Shown: positions 36,282 to 45,232 of the stretch, one piece after another | Numbering within the stretch: position 1 is the first letter of the stretch | How the letters are laid out: each line of letters starts with the position of its first letter | DNA from: Desulfohalobiaceae bacterium | Lineage (GTDB): Bacteria; Desulfobacterota; Desulfovibrionia; Desulfovibrionales; Desulfothermaceae | Direction of reading: 5' to 3' | NCBI GenBank assembly: GCA_027013815.1 | Contig: JALWFY010000021.1 | Location: forward strand, 1-60,298 | Length of the DNA stretch: 60,298 nt | The notes under the pieces: model-generated | Seen by the model: only the letters and a program-made list of their open reading frames with translations | The model's database searches: none | What the model was told of the DNA's origin: nothing | Translations under genes and position numbers: made by a program

Positions 36282-37650
36282 AACAATGGAAAATAAAACT
36301 TGTGCTAGGATCTTAATAGTGGATGATGAGCTAATCATAAGGGAGTCTCTCGCTGGTTGGCTCAAAAGGGATGGCTATTCTATAGTTACTGTTGAAAGTG
36401 GAGAAAAGGCCCTAGAGATTATATCTAAGGAGTCATTTGACCTTGTTTTTTTAGACATAAAACTAGAGGGAATAGATGGGATAGAGACCCTTTCAAAGAT
36501 AAGAGAAATAGTGCCTGAAATGCCAGTTGTCATGATAACTGCTTATGGATCAATTAACACTGCTGTAGAAGCCATGAAAAAAGGGGCGGTGGATTATCTC
36601 CTAAAACCCTTTGAGCCTGATGAGCTGAGTCTCCTTATTGAGAAGATCCTTACAAGTAAGGCGCGTGATTTAGAGAACTTGTACTTAAAAGAGACCATCA
36701 AGGACAGGATTAGATTTGATAGATTGATAGCCCAGTCAAAAAACATGCAAGGGGTCTTTGATTTAATAAAAAGGGTTGCTCCCTTAGAGTGTACAGTGCT
36801 TATTACAGGGGAAACAGGGACTGGAAAAGAACTAGTAGCCAGGGCGATCCATTCCCATAGCCAGAGGAGAGAGGGACCATTTGTGGCCATTAACTGTGGA
36901 GCCTTCCCTGAACAACTTATGGAAAGTGAGATATTTGGCCATGAGAGGGGGGCATTTACAGATGCAAAGGAGCAGAGGAGGGGAAAATTAGAACTGGCAA
37001 ATGGCGGTACCATATTTTTGGATGAAGTAGGGGAACTTTCTTTTAAGATGCAGGTCAATTTCCTCAGGGTATTAGAGGAAAAACTGTTTTACAGGGTTGG
37101 GGGCTCTAGACCCATTTCCTTAGATTGTCGTGTAATTGCTGCCACAAATAGGGATTTAAAAAAGGCTATAAGGGAAGGGATTTTTAGGGAAGATCTATTT
37201 TATAGACTAAATGTATTTTCAATACATCTTCCTCCCTTGAGGGAGCGAAAAGAAGATATCCCTCTACTTGCAAGACATTTTTTAATGAAATTTAGTAAAG
37301 AGACCAACAAACACGTAGAGAATATCTCAAGGGATGCCTTAGACCTAATGATGATATATGATTGGCCTGGTAACGTAAGAGAACTCAAGAATGCCATAGA
37401 AAGGGCAGTAGTTATTTGCAGAGGGAGTCAAATAAGACCACAAGACCTTCCAATATCTGTAGGTGAATCTAATAAAAGGGAAGGGCCAGATGGATCAACA
37501 AAACTCTTGCCCCTTAAGGAAATTGAAAAAAGATATATAAAACAGGTCTTAGATGATACCAATTGGAACATATCTCTATCTTCCAAGGTATTAGGTATTG
37601 ATAGATCTACGCTTTATAAAAAAATAAAAAAATATAATTTAAAGCATTAA
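36274..37650 (+). CDS. NtrC-type sigma-54 response regulator
   Basis: A 458-residue regulator with three domains. The receiver (VDDE, LVFLDIKL, YLLKPFE) is at about 12-130. The AAA+ domain at about 155-395 has Walker A GETGTGKE, the sigma-54 loop written GAFTDA rather than GAFTGA, and IFLDEVGELS. A Fis-type helix-turn-helix ends the protein (NISLSSKVLGIDRSTLYKK). The G-to-D change in the GAFTGA loop is a recognised natural variant but is worth noting. It is coupled to the kinase upstream and followed after 3 bases by the archaemetzincin gene. A sigma-54 promoter at 40272-40287 is its likely target. Confidence 0.9.
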   Translation: MNKTMENKTCARILIVDDELIIRESLAGWLKRDGYSIVTVESGEKALEIISKESFDLVFLDIKLEGIDGIETLSKIREIVPEMPVVMITAYGSINTAVEAMKKGAVDYLLKPFEPDELSLLIEKILTSKARDLENLYLKETIKDRIRFDRLIAQSKNMQGVFDLIKRVAPLECTVLITGETGTGKELVARAIHSHSQRREGPFVAINCGAFPEQLMESEIFGHERGAFTDAKEQRRGKLELANGGTIFLDEVGELSFKMQVNFLRVLEEKLFYRVGGSRPISLDCRVIAATNRDLKKAIREGIFREDLFYRLNVFSIHLPPLRERKEDIPLLARHFLMKFSKETNKHVENISRDALDLMMIYDWPGNVRELKNAIERAVVICRGSQIRPQDLPISVGESNKREGPDGSTKLLPLKEIEKRYIKQVLDDTNWNISLSSKVLGIDRSTLYKKIKKYNLKH

Positions 37651-37653
37651 TTA

Positions 37654-38199
37654 ATGGAAAAGATCCCCTCACCATGTATTGGGATAAATCCCATAAAGTT
37701 AAAAGATAGTAGTTTTTTACAAGGCCTTTTAAAAGAGATAAAAAATTCCCTGGGAGTACAGACTAAAATAATAACTGTTTTAAATGACATTGAATTTGCA
37801 TATCACGAGGGTAGGGGACAATATTATTCCACTAGGATTTTAGAAGAACTAAATAGACTTACTCCTGATAAATATCTTAGGGTGTTGGCTATAACTGACA
37901 AAGATCTATTTATTCCGATCCTTACCTATGTGTATGGAGAGGCCCAATTAGATGGGAGGGCAGCTATAATATCTACTAATAGATTAATGCCGCAAAATAG
38001 GTCTCCTAAGGAATTGATGAAGTTTTCCTCCAGGATAATCAAAGAGGCCCTCCATGAGTTAGGTCATACCTTTGGCCTTACCCATTGTAGGGATAAAAGG
38101 TGTATTATGCATTATTGTCGAACCTTAAGAGAAGTTGACGAAAAACAAACTAAATTTTGTTTTTTTTGTGAGACCCTGCTCATGGACAAGTTGAAATAA
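37654..38199 (+). CDS. amzA: Archaemetzincin-like zinc metalloprotease
   Basis: A 181-residue protein with the complete archaemetzincin signature in its last 60 residues: HELGHTFGLTHC (catalytic Glu and three His zinc ligands), then a CxxxCxMHYC run, and CFFC near the end giving the second, structural zinc site. Such proteins are presumed zinc peptidases with unknown substrates. It is translationally linked to the NtrC-type regulator (3-base gap). Sitting between a sigma-54 system and the GcvH-like genes suggests it belongs to that regulon. Convergent with the gene ending at 38205. Confidence 0.9.
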   Translation: MEKIPSPCIGINPIKLKDSSFLQGLLKEIKNSLGVQTKIITVLNDIEFAYHEGRGQYYSTRILEELNRLTPDKYLRVLAITDKDLFIPILTYVYGEAQLDGRAAIISTNRLMPQNRSPKELMKFSSRIIKEALHELGHTFGLTHCRDKRCIMHYCRTLREVDEKQTKFCFFCETLLMDKLK

Positions 38200-38204
38200 A
38201 GAGA

Positions 38205-39131
38205 TCATTTATTCTTTAAAAATTTTTTACAAAAGTGTTTCCAATCAAGCCCTGGAATATTATCAAATATATTTTCTATAATGTCCCCACCATCAGCGCA
38301 AATTGGTCCACATATGTTTTCTATCTCTTGAAATAAAGAATCCATTTCCAAGGAAATAAAACTTGAGACTTGCTCATCTATCATGAGATTTTTTAGGTCT
38401 TGAACTATATTTTCTGTCTGGGCCTTGACTATCCATCCATCTGAATATGGGTCCTTTTGATTATAATTCCCTTCCCAAATATTGGGATTCACCTCTATAA
38501 CTATGCCATCTACAGGGGATAATATAGTGGCATGTTTGTCATGTTTTTTTAAGACAATATTTCCCTCTCCTTTTTTTATCCTTTTACCTATAACTGGGGG
38601 GATAATTTCATCAAATGGTCCAAAAAATTTGATTACAAAATGGTCTAAGCCTATAAATACAGTAGAATCTTCACCTGGTTTTATCCAGGAGTGATAAGGA
38701 GATAAATAATATCCATATGGAAAATCAATAGATTTAATCTTCATATGTTCCACTGGCTTTATCTGGGTAAATACTGAAAAGACATCTTCAAAATATTGAT
38801 TGAACTCGCACCTCACACAATCATATTTATTTATACAACTCTTAAAGCCAATTTTGTGTTTCATAGAATGGATGCATGGTCTTTTGTTGGGGGGTAATTT
38901 TAAGAGCTTCTCCTTCCAATGAACTATCCTTGCTCGTTTGTTTAGGGGTATCTCTCCCATTTTTTTTAATTTTTTGTTTTCATTTGCAACCTTACTCAAC
39001 ACCTTGTCAAAAGTGCATGTATAACAGTCAAAATTTTTATAACAATACTTTTTTTCTACAACCCCTGCCTGCATCCATATACACCTGGTCTTGTTTTTGC
39101 CTGTCTTTTCCTGGATATTCATGATTTTCAC
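38205..39131 (-). CDS. GcvH-like protein with Cys-rich N-terminal repeats (copy 2)
   Basis: A 308-residue paralogue of the upstream neighbour. The first about 120 residues hold two cysteine repeats of the form C...C-x(4)-DC-x2-C (CIWMQAGVVEKKYC then FDCYTC; CIHSMKHKIGFKSC then YDCVRC), a probable FeS or zinc site. Residues about 150-250 look like a GcvH/lipoyl-type hammerhead (GLDHFVIKFFGPFDEIIPP, then ILSPVDGIVIEVNPNIW, then DPYSDGWI). The lipoyl-lysine motif ESVKA of true GcvH is not present at the expected place. The C-terminal region contains CGPICADGGD. Function is unknown; true glycine cleavage is unlikely because no gcvT or gcvP is present. Confidence 0.75.
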   Translation of the reverse strand: MKIMNIQEKTGKNKTRCIWMQAGVVEKKYCYKNFDCYTCTFDKVLSKVANENKKLKKMGEIPLNKRARIVHWKEKLLKLPPNKRPCIHSMKHKIGFKSCINKYDCVRCEFNQYFEDVFSVFTQIKPVEHMKIKSIDFPYGYYLSPYHSWIKPGEDSTVFIGLDHFVIKFFGPFDEIIPPVIGKRIKKGEGNIVLKKHDKHATILSPVDGIVIEVNPNIWEGNYNQKDPYSDGWIVKAQTENIVQDLKNLMIDEQVSSFISLEMDSLFQEIENICGPICADGGDIIENIFDNIPGLDWKHFCKKFLKNK

Positions 39132-39189
39132 CCTTGGATGTATTTTTTATGAAAAAAAGGGGAGTTATCCCCCCCCTTTATCTATGGCC

Positions 39190-40185
39190 TTATGTTTTTA
39201 AAAATGTCTTGGTGAGGTTGGTCCACCCTAGCTCTGGTAGATTGTCATATATGTTGCCAGCAAATAAACCACCATCTGCAGCCAAAGGACCAGCTACTTG
39301 TTCTACCATGTTCTCAAGTGTTGACACCTCTTGTTTTAACCAGGACATACTCTTGTTGTCGTCCATTAACTTGTTTAAACTAGCACCTATATCATTGGTT
39401 CTGATTAAAAATAGCCATCCATCTTCATATGGACTCCTATTTGCAGTTGTGGGATTTTCCCATATCCTGTGGTTCACCTCTACAATAATCCCCCCTGCTG
39501 GTGAGAGCACATCTGCCTCTCTGCCTTTTTTCTTGATGCCCCAACCAGGTGTCTCAGGGTCTAGTACTTTACCCATTAGTGGTAGTTCAAATTTTTCCAT
39601 TTCCCCAAGGAGTTTTAGGGAGAAATCGTCCATCCCAATCCTGATGAATCCGCCACTCTCAATCCTTGCCCAGGTATGACCGTTGTGAAAATAATATCCC
39701 ATTGGTATGTCAAATCCCTTGATATTATAGACCTCTTCTGCCCTGCTGCTGTACTTTGTGGCTATTATATCTTCAAAATACTGGTCAAAATCACATGTAC
39801 CACAATTATAATTATATGCACATAACCTGTATGGGATCCTCTTTGTCAAGGTATGCCTGCATACTCTATCTTTGTCAGGAAGCCTCCTCATGGCATCCTG
39901 CCAACTCAATATCTTTCCCTGTTTTGCCTTTTTCATCATGGCCTTGTCATAATTACACGTAGTACAATCATAGAAATTAGTGCAACTCTTACGTTTTACA
40001 ACCCCTGCCTGCATCCATATACAAGGATTTTTTAACTTTTCCTCTTTGTCTGGTTTGACCTTCCATATTTGTCCCCCCAAAACTACATCTATACCCCTTT
40101 CTGTTTCACCAGTGAGAGCACTTACTTTTTCAAAAGTAGAACCGTACCCTGTCCAAATATTTTTCTTGTCTGCCCTAATACCCAT
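39190..40185 (-). CDS. GcvH-like protein with Cys-rich N-terminal repeats (copy 1)
   Basis: A 331-residue protein, first gene of a two-gene operon with its paralogue. After about 50 residues come two cysteine repeats (CIWMQAGVVKRKSC then YDCTTC; CRHTLTKRIPYRLC then YNCGTC), a putative metal centre. The GcvH-like domain spans about 170-280, with RIGMDDFSLKLLG, DVLSPAGGIIVEVNHRIW and SPYEDGWLFLI. Lysines in GIKKKGREAD lie near, but not exactly at, the lipoylation position. The C-terminus contains GPLAADGG. The sigma-54 promoter upstream and the neighbouring Hdr operon suggest a redox or carrier role. In sulfur oxidisers lipoate-binding GcvH relatives work with Hdr-like complexes, which is only an analogy here. 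Confidence 0.75.
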   Translation of the reverse strand: MGIRADKKNIWTGYGSTFEKVSALTGETERGIDVVLGGQIWKVKPDKEEKLKNPCIWMQAGVVKRKSCTNFYDCTTCNYDKAMMKKAKQGKILSWQDAMRRLPDKDRVCRHTLTKRIPYRLCAYNYNCGTCDFDQYFEDIIATKYSSRAEEVYNIKGFDIPMGYYFHNGHTWARIESGGFIRIGMDDFSLKLLGEMEKFELPLMGKVLDPETPGWGIKKKGREADVLSPAGGIIVEVNHRIWENPTTANRSPYEDGWLFLIRTNDIGASLNKLMDDNKSMSWLKQEVSTLENMVEQVAGPLAADGGLFAGNIYDNLPELGWTNLTKTFLKT

Positions 40186-40271
40186 AATTCCCTCCTATTT
40201 TTCTTTTTATTATTCTTAATATCTTTAAGAATTTTTTTCTAACTCCTATTTACTCTTTGTACTTAACCTAA

Positions 40272-40287
40272 AGCAAGTGGCGTGCCG
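40272..40287 (-). promoter_or_regulatory. Sigma-54 promoter for the GcvH-like operon
   Basis: On the minus strand CGGCACG-CCAC-TTGCT matches the consensus TGGCACG-N4-TTGCW at all core positions, with correct spacing. Transcription would start near 40260, giving a leader of about 75 bases before the ATG at 40185. The nearest candidate activator is the NtrC-type regulator encoded at 36274-37650. Confidence 0.85.
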
Positions 40288-40322
40288 TTTTTTTATCATT
40301 ATAAAAATATAAATAATTTCAA

Positions 40323-40391
40323 TATGTTCTATTAACATACAATTTTTTATAAAATAAAATTTTGAGTTAGCTATGTTGAGAAAATCAACAT
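40323..40391. promoter_or_regulatory. Two dyads in the hdrA/GcvH divergent control region
   Basis: TATGTT-N5-AACATA at 40323-40339 and ATGTTGA-N5-TCAACAT at 40373-40391 share the ATGTT/AACAT half-site. They lie 35 to 105 bases upstream of the sigma-54 -24 element, a normal enhancer position, and could equally serve hdrA. Which protein binds them is unknown. Confidence 0.45.
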
Positions 40392-40502
40392 TTGTTATTA
40401 AAAAAACATAGTAAATTATAAAAAGTTCTTAAATATTAACGAGATATATAAATAATCTCTTTTCTCTACACCTGTAGTATTTTTCCACAAGGTTTGTTTA
40501 GC

Positions 40503-40534
40503 CTTGGGCATGGATTTCCAGCCCAAGTTTTTCT
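40503..40534 (+). terminator. Intrinsic terminator-like hairpin in the hdrA leader
   Basis: CTTGGGC (40503-40509) pairs with GCCCAAG (40521-40527), with an inner TGGA/TCCA extension, directly followed by TTTTTCT. No gene precedes it on the plus strand, so it would end a short leader transcript about 150 bases before hdrA. This looks like leader attenuation or the end of a small RNA. Confidence 0.65.
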
Positions 40535-40620
40535 AATGCGGTTGACAATAGGTTGTTAATTATTTAGAAGGACTCTATAATTTTAGGAAAATTTATTGGT
40601 TTGATTTAAGGGCAGTTTTT

Positions 40621-40639
40621 TTGTGAAAAAAAATCACAA
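40621..40639. promoter_or_regulatory. TTGTGA-A7-TCACAA dyad ahead of hdrA
   Basis: Half-sites TTGTGA and TCACAA, 7 bases apart, 43 bases before the hdrA start. The half-sites resemble Rex (NADH-sensing) and CRP/FNR operators, but both of those use a 6-base spacer, so the assignment is tentative. Confidence 0.4.
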
Positions 40640-40681
40640 AAAAGCTACAAGAAAAGACGATCAAGGGATAAGGAGAACAAT

Positions 40682-43600
40682 ATGGAAACTAAACTTAGTC
40701 CATCCAGCAAGAATGGTTCTGTTCTGGTGGTTGGAGGGGGTATTGCCGGGATGCAGGCAGCCCTTGATTTGGCTGATTCTGGATTTAAGGTCCATGTGGT
40801 GGAGAAGAGTACTGGTGTTGGTGGTGTCATGTCTGAATTAGACAAGACCTTTCCCACCAATGACTGTGCCATGTGAATTATCTCTCCCAAGCTGGTCGAG
40901 TTCGGCCGCCATCCAAATATCAATATTATTACCAAGGCCAAGGTCCAAGAAATCAATGGTTCTGTAGGTAATTTTAAGGTCAAGGTGGAAAAATCCCCCA
41001 GATACATTGACCTTACCAAATGTACTTCGTGTGGTGAATGTGCAGAGGTTTGTCCAGTAGAGCTCCCAGACGAGTATAATCAAGGGATGTCTTTTAAAAA
41101 GGCCACTTCAAAGAAATATGCCCAGACAGTGCCCAGTGCCTTTGCAATTGAGAAATTAGAACAAAAACCTCCATGTAGGCTCACCTGTCCTGCAGGGATA
41201 AATGTCCAGGGCTATGTGCAGATGGTGAAAAAGGGAAAGTATAAAGAGGCATTGGAAATTATTATGGAGCAGCTTCCCCTACCAGGTGTTTTAGGCAGGA
41301 TCTGCCCTGCTGGGTGTGAAGGTGCCTGTAGGAGAAAGGACTTAGATTCTCCAATTGCAATTAGGGCATTAAAAAGGCTTGCAGCAGACAAGTTTGATCC
41401 ACGGGAAGTAGAGATTGAGTGTGCCCCTGAAAGGAATGAGAAGGTGGCAATAATTGGATCAGGTCCCGCGGGGCTTTCATGTGCATACCATCTGGCCAGA
41501 AAGGGAATAAAGTCCACTATCTTTGAGGCCCTGCCAAAGCCTGGTGGAATGCTAAGGGTTGGAATTCCAGAGCACAGGCTCCCCAGGGATGTATTAGATA
41601 GGGAAATAGAGGTAATCACCAATTTAGGTGTTGAGATCAAGACCAACACTAGATTGGGTAAAGATTTTCAACTAGATGATTTATTTAAAGAGGGTTATAA
41701 AGCAGTATTTTTGGCAATTGGTGCCCATAAGGGAATCACCCTTGGAATCCCAGGAGAAAAGGCCGAGGGCGTAAGGCAAGGCGTAGATTATTTAAGGGAA
41801 GTGAATTTAGAAGGGAAGTCCAAGACAGGCAAGAAAGTGGCAGTTATAGGTGGTGGAAATGTGGCAATAGACGTCGCAAGGGCTGCGATTAGGCTTGGGG
41901 CAGAGGAAGTTACCATTGTATATAGAAGGACTGAGAAAGAGATGCCTGCCTTAGATGAAGAAGTCCATGCTGCCAAGGAAGAGGGTGTGAAATTTGTATT
42001 TTTGGCAGCACCCCAAGAGGTATTAGTAGAAGATGGGAAGGTTGCTGGTCTTCGTTGCATAAAGATGGAACTTGGTGAGCCTGACTCATCAGGTAGGAGG
42101 CGCCCAATACCAGTACCTGAGAGTGAATTTGACATGGATGTAGATCAGGTAATAGCTGCAATAGGACAACGTCCAGATATTTCAGTACTAGAAAATGTAT
42201 CTGGTCTGGAATTTACTAGGTGGTCCACTATAGAGACAAATTCCATTTCTTATGCTACCAATAGAGAAGGTATATTTGCTGGTGGTGATGCCCAGAGCGG
42301 TCCATGGATTGCCATAGGTGCCATAGCTGCTGGAAAGGAAGTAGCAATTTCCATAGAGAGGTATTTAAATGGAGAGGACCTAGAGGCTGGAAGGGAGCCA
42401 AAGAAGGTAGATGAAGATTTTAAGTATAGACCTATCCCAGAAAATGAAAGCAAGAGGGCTAGGGCTAAGGAAAAAGAGCTTCCAGTAGAACAGAGGAAGG
42501 GTAATTTTAAAGAAGTAGAATTAGGTCTAACTGAAGAAGAAGGCAAGGCAGAGGCTGAGAGATGTTTAAATTGTAGTTATTGTTGTGAGTGTTTTCAGTG
42601 TGTTAAGGCATGTGGAGCTGGTGCAGTGACATTGGAGACCCATGCCCAGAAAAAGGAACAGGAAGAATTAGATGTAGGTGCAGTTATTCTGGCACCAGGA
42701 TTTAGCCCATATAGCCCTAAAGGGCTTGATACCTATGGATTTGGTTTGCTTCCCAATGTGGTCACGTCCATGCAGTTTGAGAGGATACTCTCTGCATCAG
42801 GACCAACAGGTGGCCACTTAGTCAGGCCTTCAGACCACAAGGAGCCAAAAAAGATAGCTTGGTTACAATGTGTGGGTTCAAGGGATATCAATAGATGTGA
42901 GCATGGATATTGTTCTTCAGTATGTTGTATGTATGCAATAAAAGAGGCAGTTATAGCAAAAGAACACGCTGGGGAGGACCTTGCCTGTTCAATTTTTTAT
43001 ATGGACATGAGGACCTATGGAAAGGATTTTGATAGATATTATGAACAGGCAAAGGACAAACATGGAGTGAGGTTTGTAAAATCAAGGATACATACCATCT
43101 ATCCTGCCCGTGATCCTGGGGACTTGATCTTGAAATATTTTGATGAATCTGGCGAGCTAAAAGAAGAGCAGTTTGATATGGTGGTTTTGTCTGTTGGCCT
43201 TGAGACCGCAAAAGAGAGCATTGAGCTTGCTTCTACCCTAGGGGTTGACCTGACCCAGGGCAATTTTTGTAAGACCTCTAGTTTTAGGCCTGTATCTACT
43301 TCAAAAGAAGGTATCTATGTATGTGGTGCATTCCAAGGGCCTAAGGATATACCCCAAGCAGTGGTTGATTCCTCTGCAGCTGCTGCAGCTGCTTCAGAGG
43401 TGTTAAGTGATGTGAGGTTTACTCAGACAGTGGAGATCAAGACACCTCCAGAGAGGAACATAATTGGTGAAGAGCCAAGGATAGGTGTATTTGTGTGTAG
43501 GTGTGGTTCAAACATTGCGGGAGTAGTAGATGTACCTTCAGTAAGGGATTATGCAGCAACACTTCCTTATGTAGTCCATGTGGAAGACAATATGTATACT

Positions 43601-45148
43601 TGTTCTCAAGATACACAAGAGAGAATAACTGAAATAATAAAGGAAAAAGGACTAAATAGGGTTATAGTTGCAGCATGTACCCCAAAGACCCACGAACCCC
43701 TATTTCAAGAGACCCTTATTAATGCTGGGTTAAATAAATATGTTTTTGAAATGGTGAATATCAGGAATCAGGATTCTTGGGTCCATAGATATAATCCTGA
43801 CCTTGCCACAGAAAAGGCCAAGGAACTGGTCAGGATGGCAGTGAATAAGGTGGTATATAAAGAACCACTTCAGGAAATAGAATTAAATATTGATCAACGT
43901 GCACTGGTAATAGGTGGCGGAGTTGCAGGACTTAGTGCTGCTATAAATTTGGCAAAACAAGGGTATGAGACCCATATTATAGAGCGCTCAGGAGAGCTTG
44001 GAGGACAGGCCCGGAAATTGTACAGGACCTGGATGGGTGAGATGGTGCAGGAAGGATTGAATAAGCTAATTCAAGAGGTAGATAGGTTAGATAATCTCCA
44101 TGTGCATTTAAACAGTGAGATAGTAGCAGTAGATGGCTTTGTAGGCAATTTTAAGACCACTATTAAAAACCAGGCAGGAGAAGAGGTCTTAGAACATGGT
44201 GTAACTATTATAGCTACAGGAGGAGCTGAATATCAGCCTTCTGAATATCTCTATGGACAAGACAATAGGGTAAAGACTCATCTGGAACTGGACAAGATGT
44301 TTATACAAGACGATCCAGCCCTAAAAAATGTAAACACTGCTGTGTTTATCCAATGCGTAGGTTCTAGAGAAAAAGATCGGCCATATTGTTCCAGGGTATG
44401 TTGTACCCATTCAATAGAGAGTGCGTTGGAGATCAAGAAGAGGAATCCAGATGCAAAGGTATTTATTCTATATCGAGACATCAGAACCTATGGGGAGAGG
44501 GAATATCTATATACCGAGGCCAGACGTGCAGGTATTATATTTATCCGTTATAATGTTGAAGAAAAGCCAGTTGTTACCAAAGATGGGGATAGCTTAGTTG
44601 TAAAGATAAAGGATCCTATTTCAGGGATTATGCTTGAAATAGAGACAGACCTCCTGACCCTGGCTTCTGCAATTGTTCCATATAAGGATGAGAAGTTGGC
44701 TCAATTCTATAAACTTCCTTTAAATGAAGATGGATTCTTTGTTGAAAAGCACGCAAAACTTGGACCTTCTGAATTTGCAATGGATGGTGTATATCTATGT
44801 GGTCTTGCCCATTATCCAAAGTCTATAGATGAATCTGTTGCCCATGGGCTTGCTGCTGCATCAAGGGCAATTACATTGCTTGCCAAGAAAAAGATTTATT
44901 CTAGTGGTGAGATATCTGTTGTTGATCCAAGGAAATGTGTTGGATGTGGTGTTTGTGTCACAGTATGTCCCTATGCTGCGCCTAGGATAGTGGAAGAAGA
45001 AGGACCAAACCAGGGTAAGGCAGAGATCAATCCTGCCCTGTGTAAGGGTTGTGGTCTGTGTATGGCCTCTTGTAGGTCTGGGGCTATTTCTTTAAAGGGT
45101 ATGGACAATGCCCATATATTTGCCATGTTAGAGGCAATTGCAATATAA
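40682..45148 (+). CDS. hdrA: HdrA-NfnB-HdrA fusion flavoprotein, selenoprotein (UGA at 40874)
   Basis: A 1488-residue FAD/FeS protein when the in-frame UGA at 40874-40876 is read as Sec65, in [20 protein letters not shown], where HdrA has Cys. Order: an HdrA FAD domain ([19 protein letters not shown], residues 14-32) and one ferredoxin motif [12 protein letters not shown] near 112. An inserted NfnB/GltD-like module at about 160-620 has [15 protein letters not shown], a second FAD motif [15 protein letters not shown] and the NAD(P) motif [19 protein letters not shown]. The HdrA remainder follows, then a second HdrA unit from about 933 ([28 protein letters not shown]), lacking the Sec/Cys loop. 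Two ferredoxin clusters close it, near 1419 ([12 protein letters not shown]) and 1453. It probably bifurcates electrons between NAD(P)H, ferredoxin and partner subunits. First gene of the MvhD-FlxCBA operon. Confidence 0.9.
40874..40905 (+). promoter_or_regulatory. Selenocysteine UGA with SECIS-like hairpin in hdrA
   Basis: After the UGA, CC-AA-G-CT (40887-40893) pairs imperfectly with AG-TT-C-GG (40899-40905), leaving an apical loop GGTCG. The loop begins 17 bases after the UGA and its GGTC core equals that of the E. coli fdhF SECIS loop. The stem is weaker than in the other two selenoprotein genes. Confidence 0.6.
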
Positions 45149-45156
45149 AATATAAT

Positions 45157-45179
45157 GGGACCAGAAAAAGAGTGGTCCC
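45157..45179 (+). terminator. Hairpin between hdrA and mvhD
   Basis: A 7-bp stem (GGGACCA / TGGTCCC) with a 9-base loop, 9 bases past the hdrA stop, followed only by TTAAATAT. With no T run it more likely sets mRNA processing or stoichiometry inside the operon than full termination. Confidence 0.45.
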
Positions 45180-45232
45180 TTAAATATAAGGACAGAAAAA
45201 GACAATAATATTAAGATGCAGGAGAAATAGTT

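Noticed and set aside
38205-40185. Glycine cleavage H protein
   Set aside because: No gcvT or gcvP genes are present, there are extra Cys-rich domains, and the lipoyl-lysine motif is not at the expected place.
40621-40639. Rex or CRP operator stated as certain
   Set aside because: The half-sites fit, but the 7-base spacer differs from the 6 bases used by both families; kept only as a tentative dyad.
40985-45148. HdrA starting at an internal Met after the UGA
   Set aside because: It would lack the N-terminal FAD motif and has no suitable ribosome-binding site; the upstream reading frame carries the missing domain.
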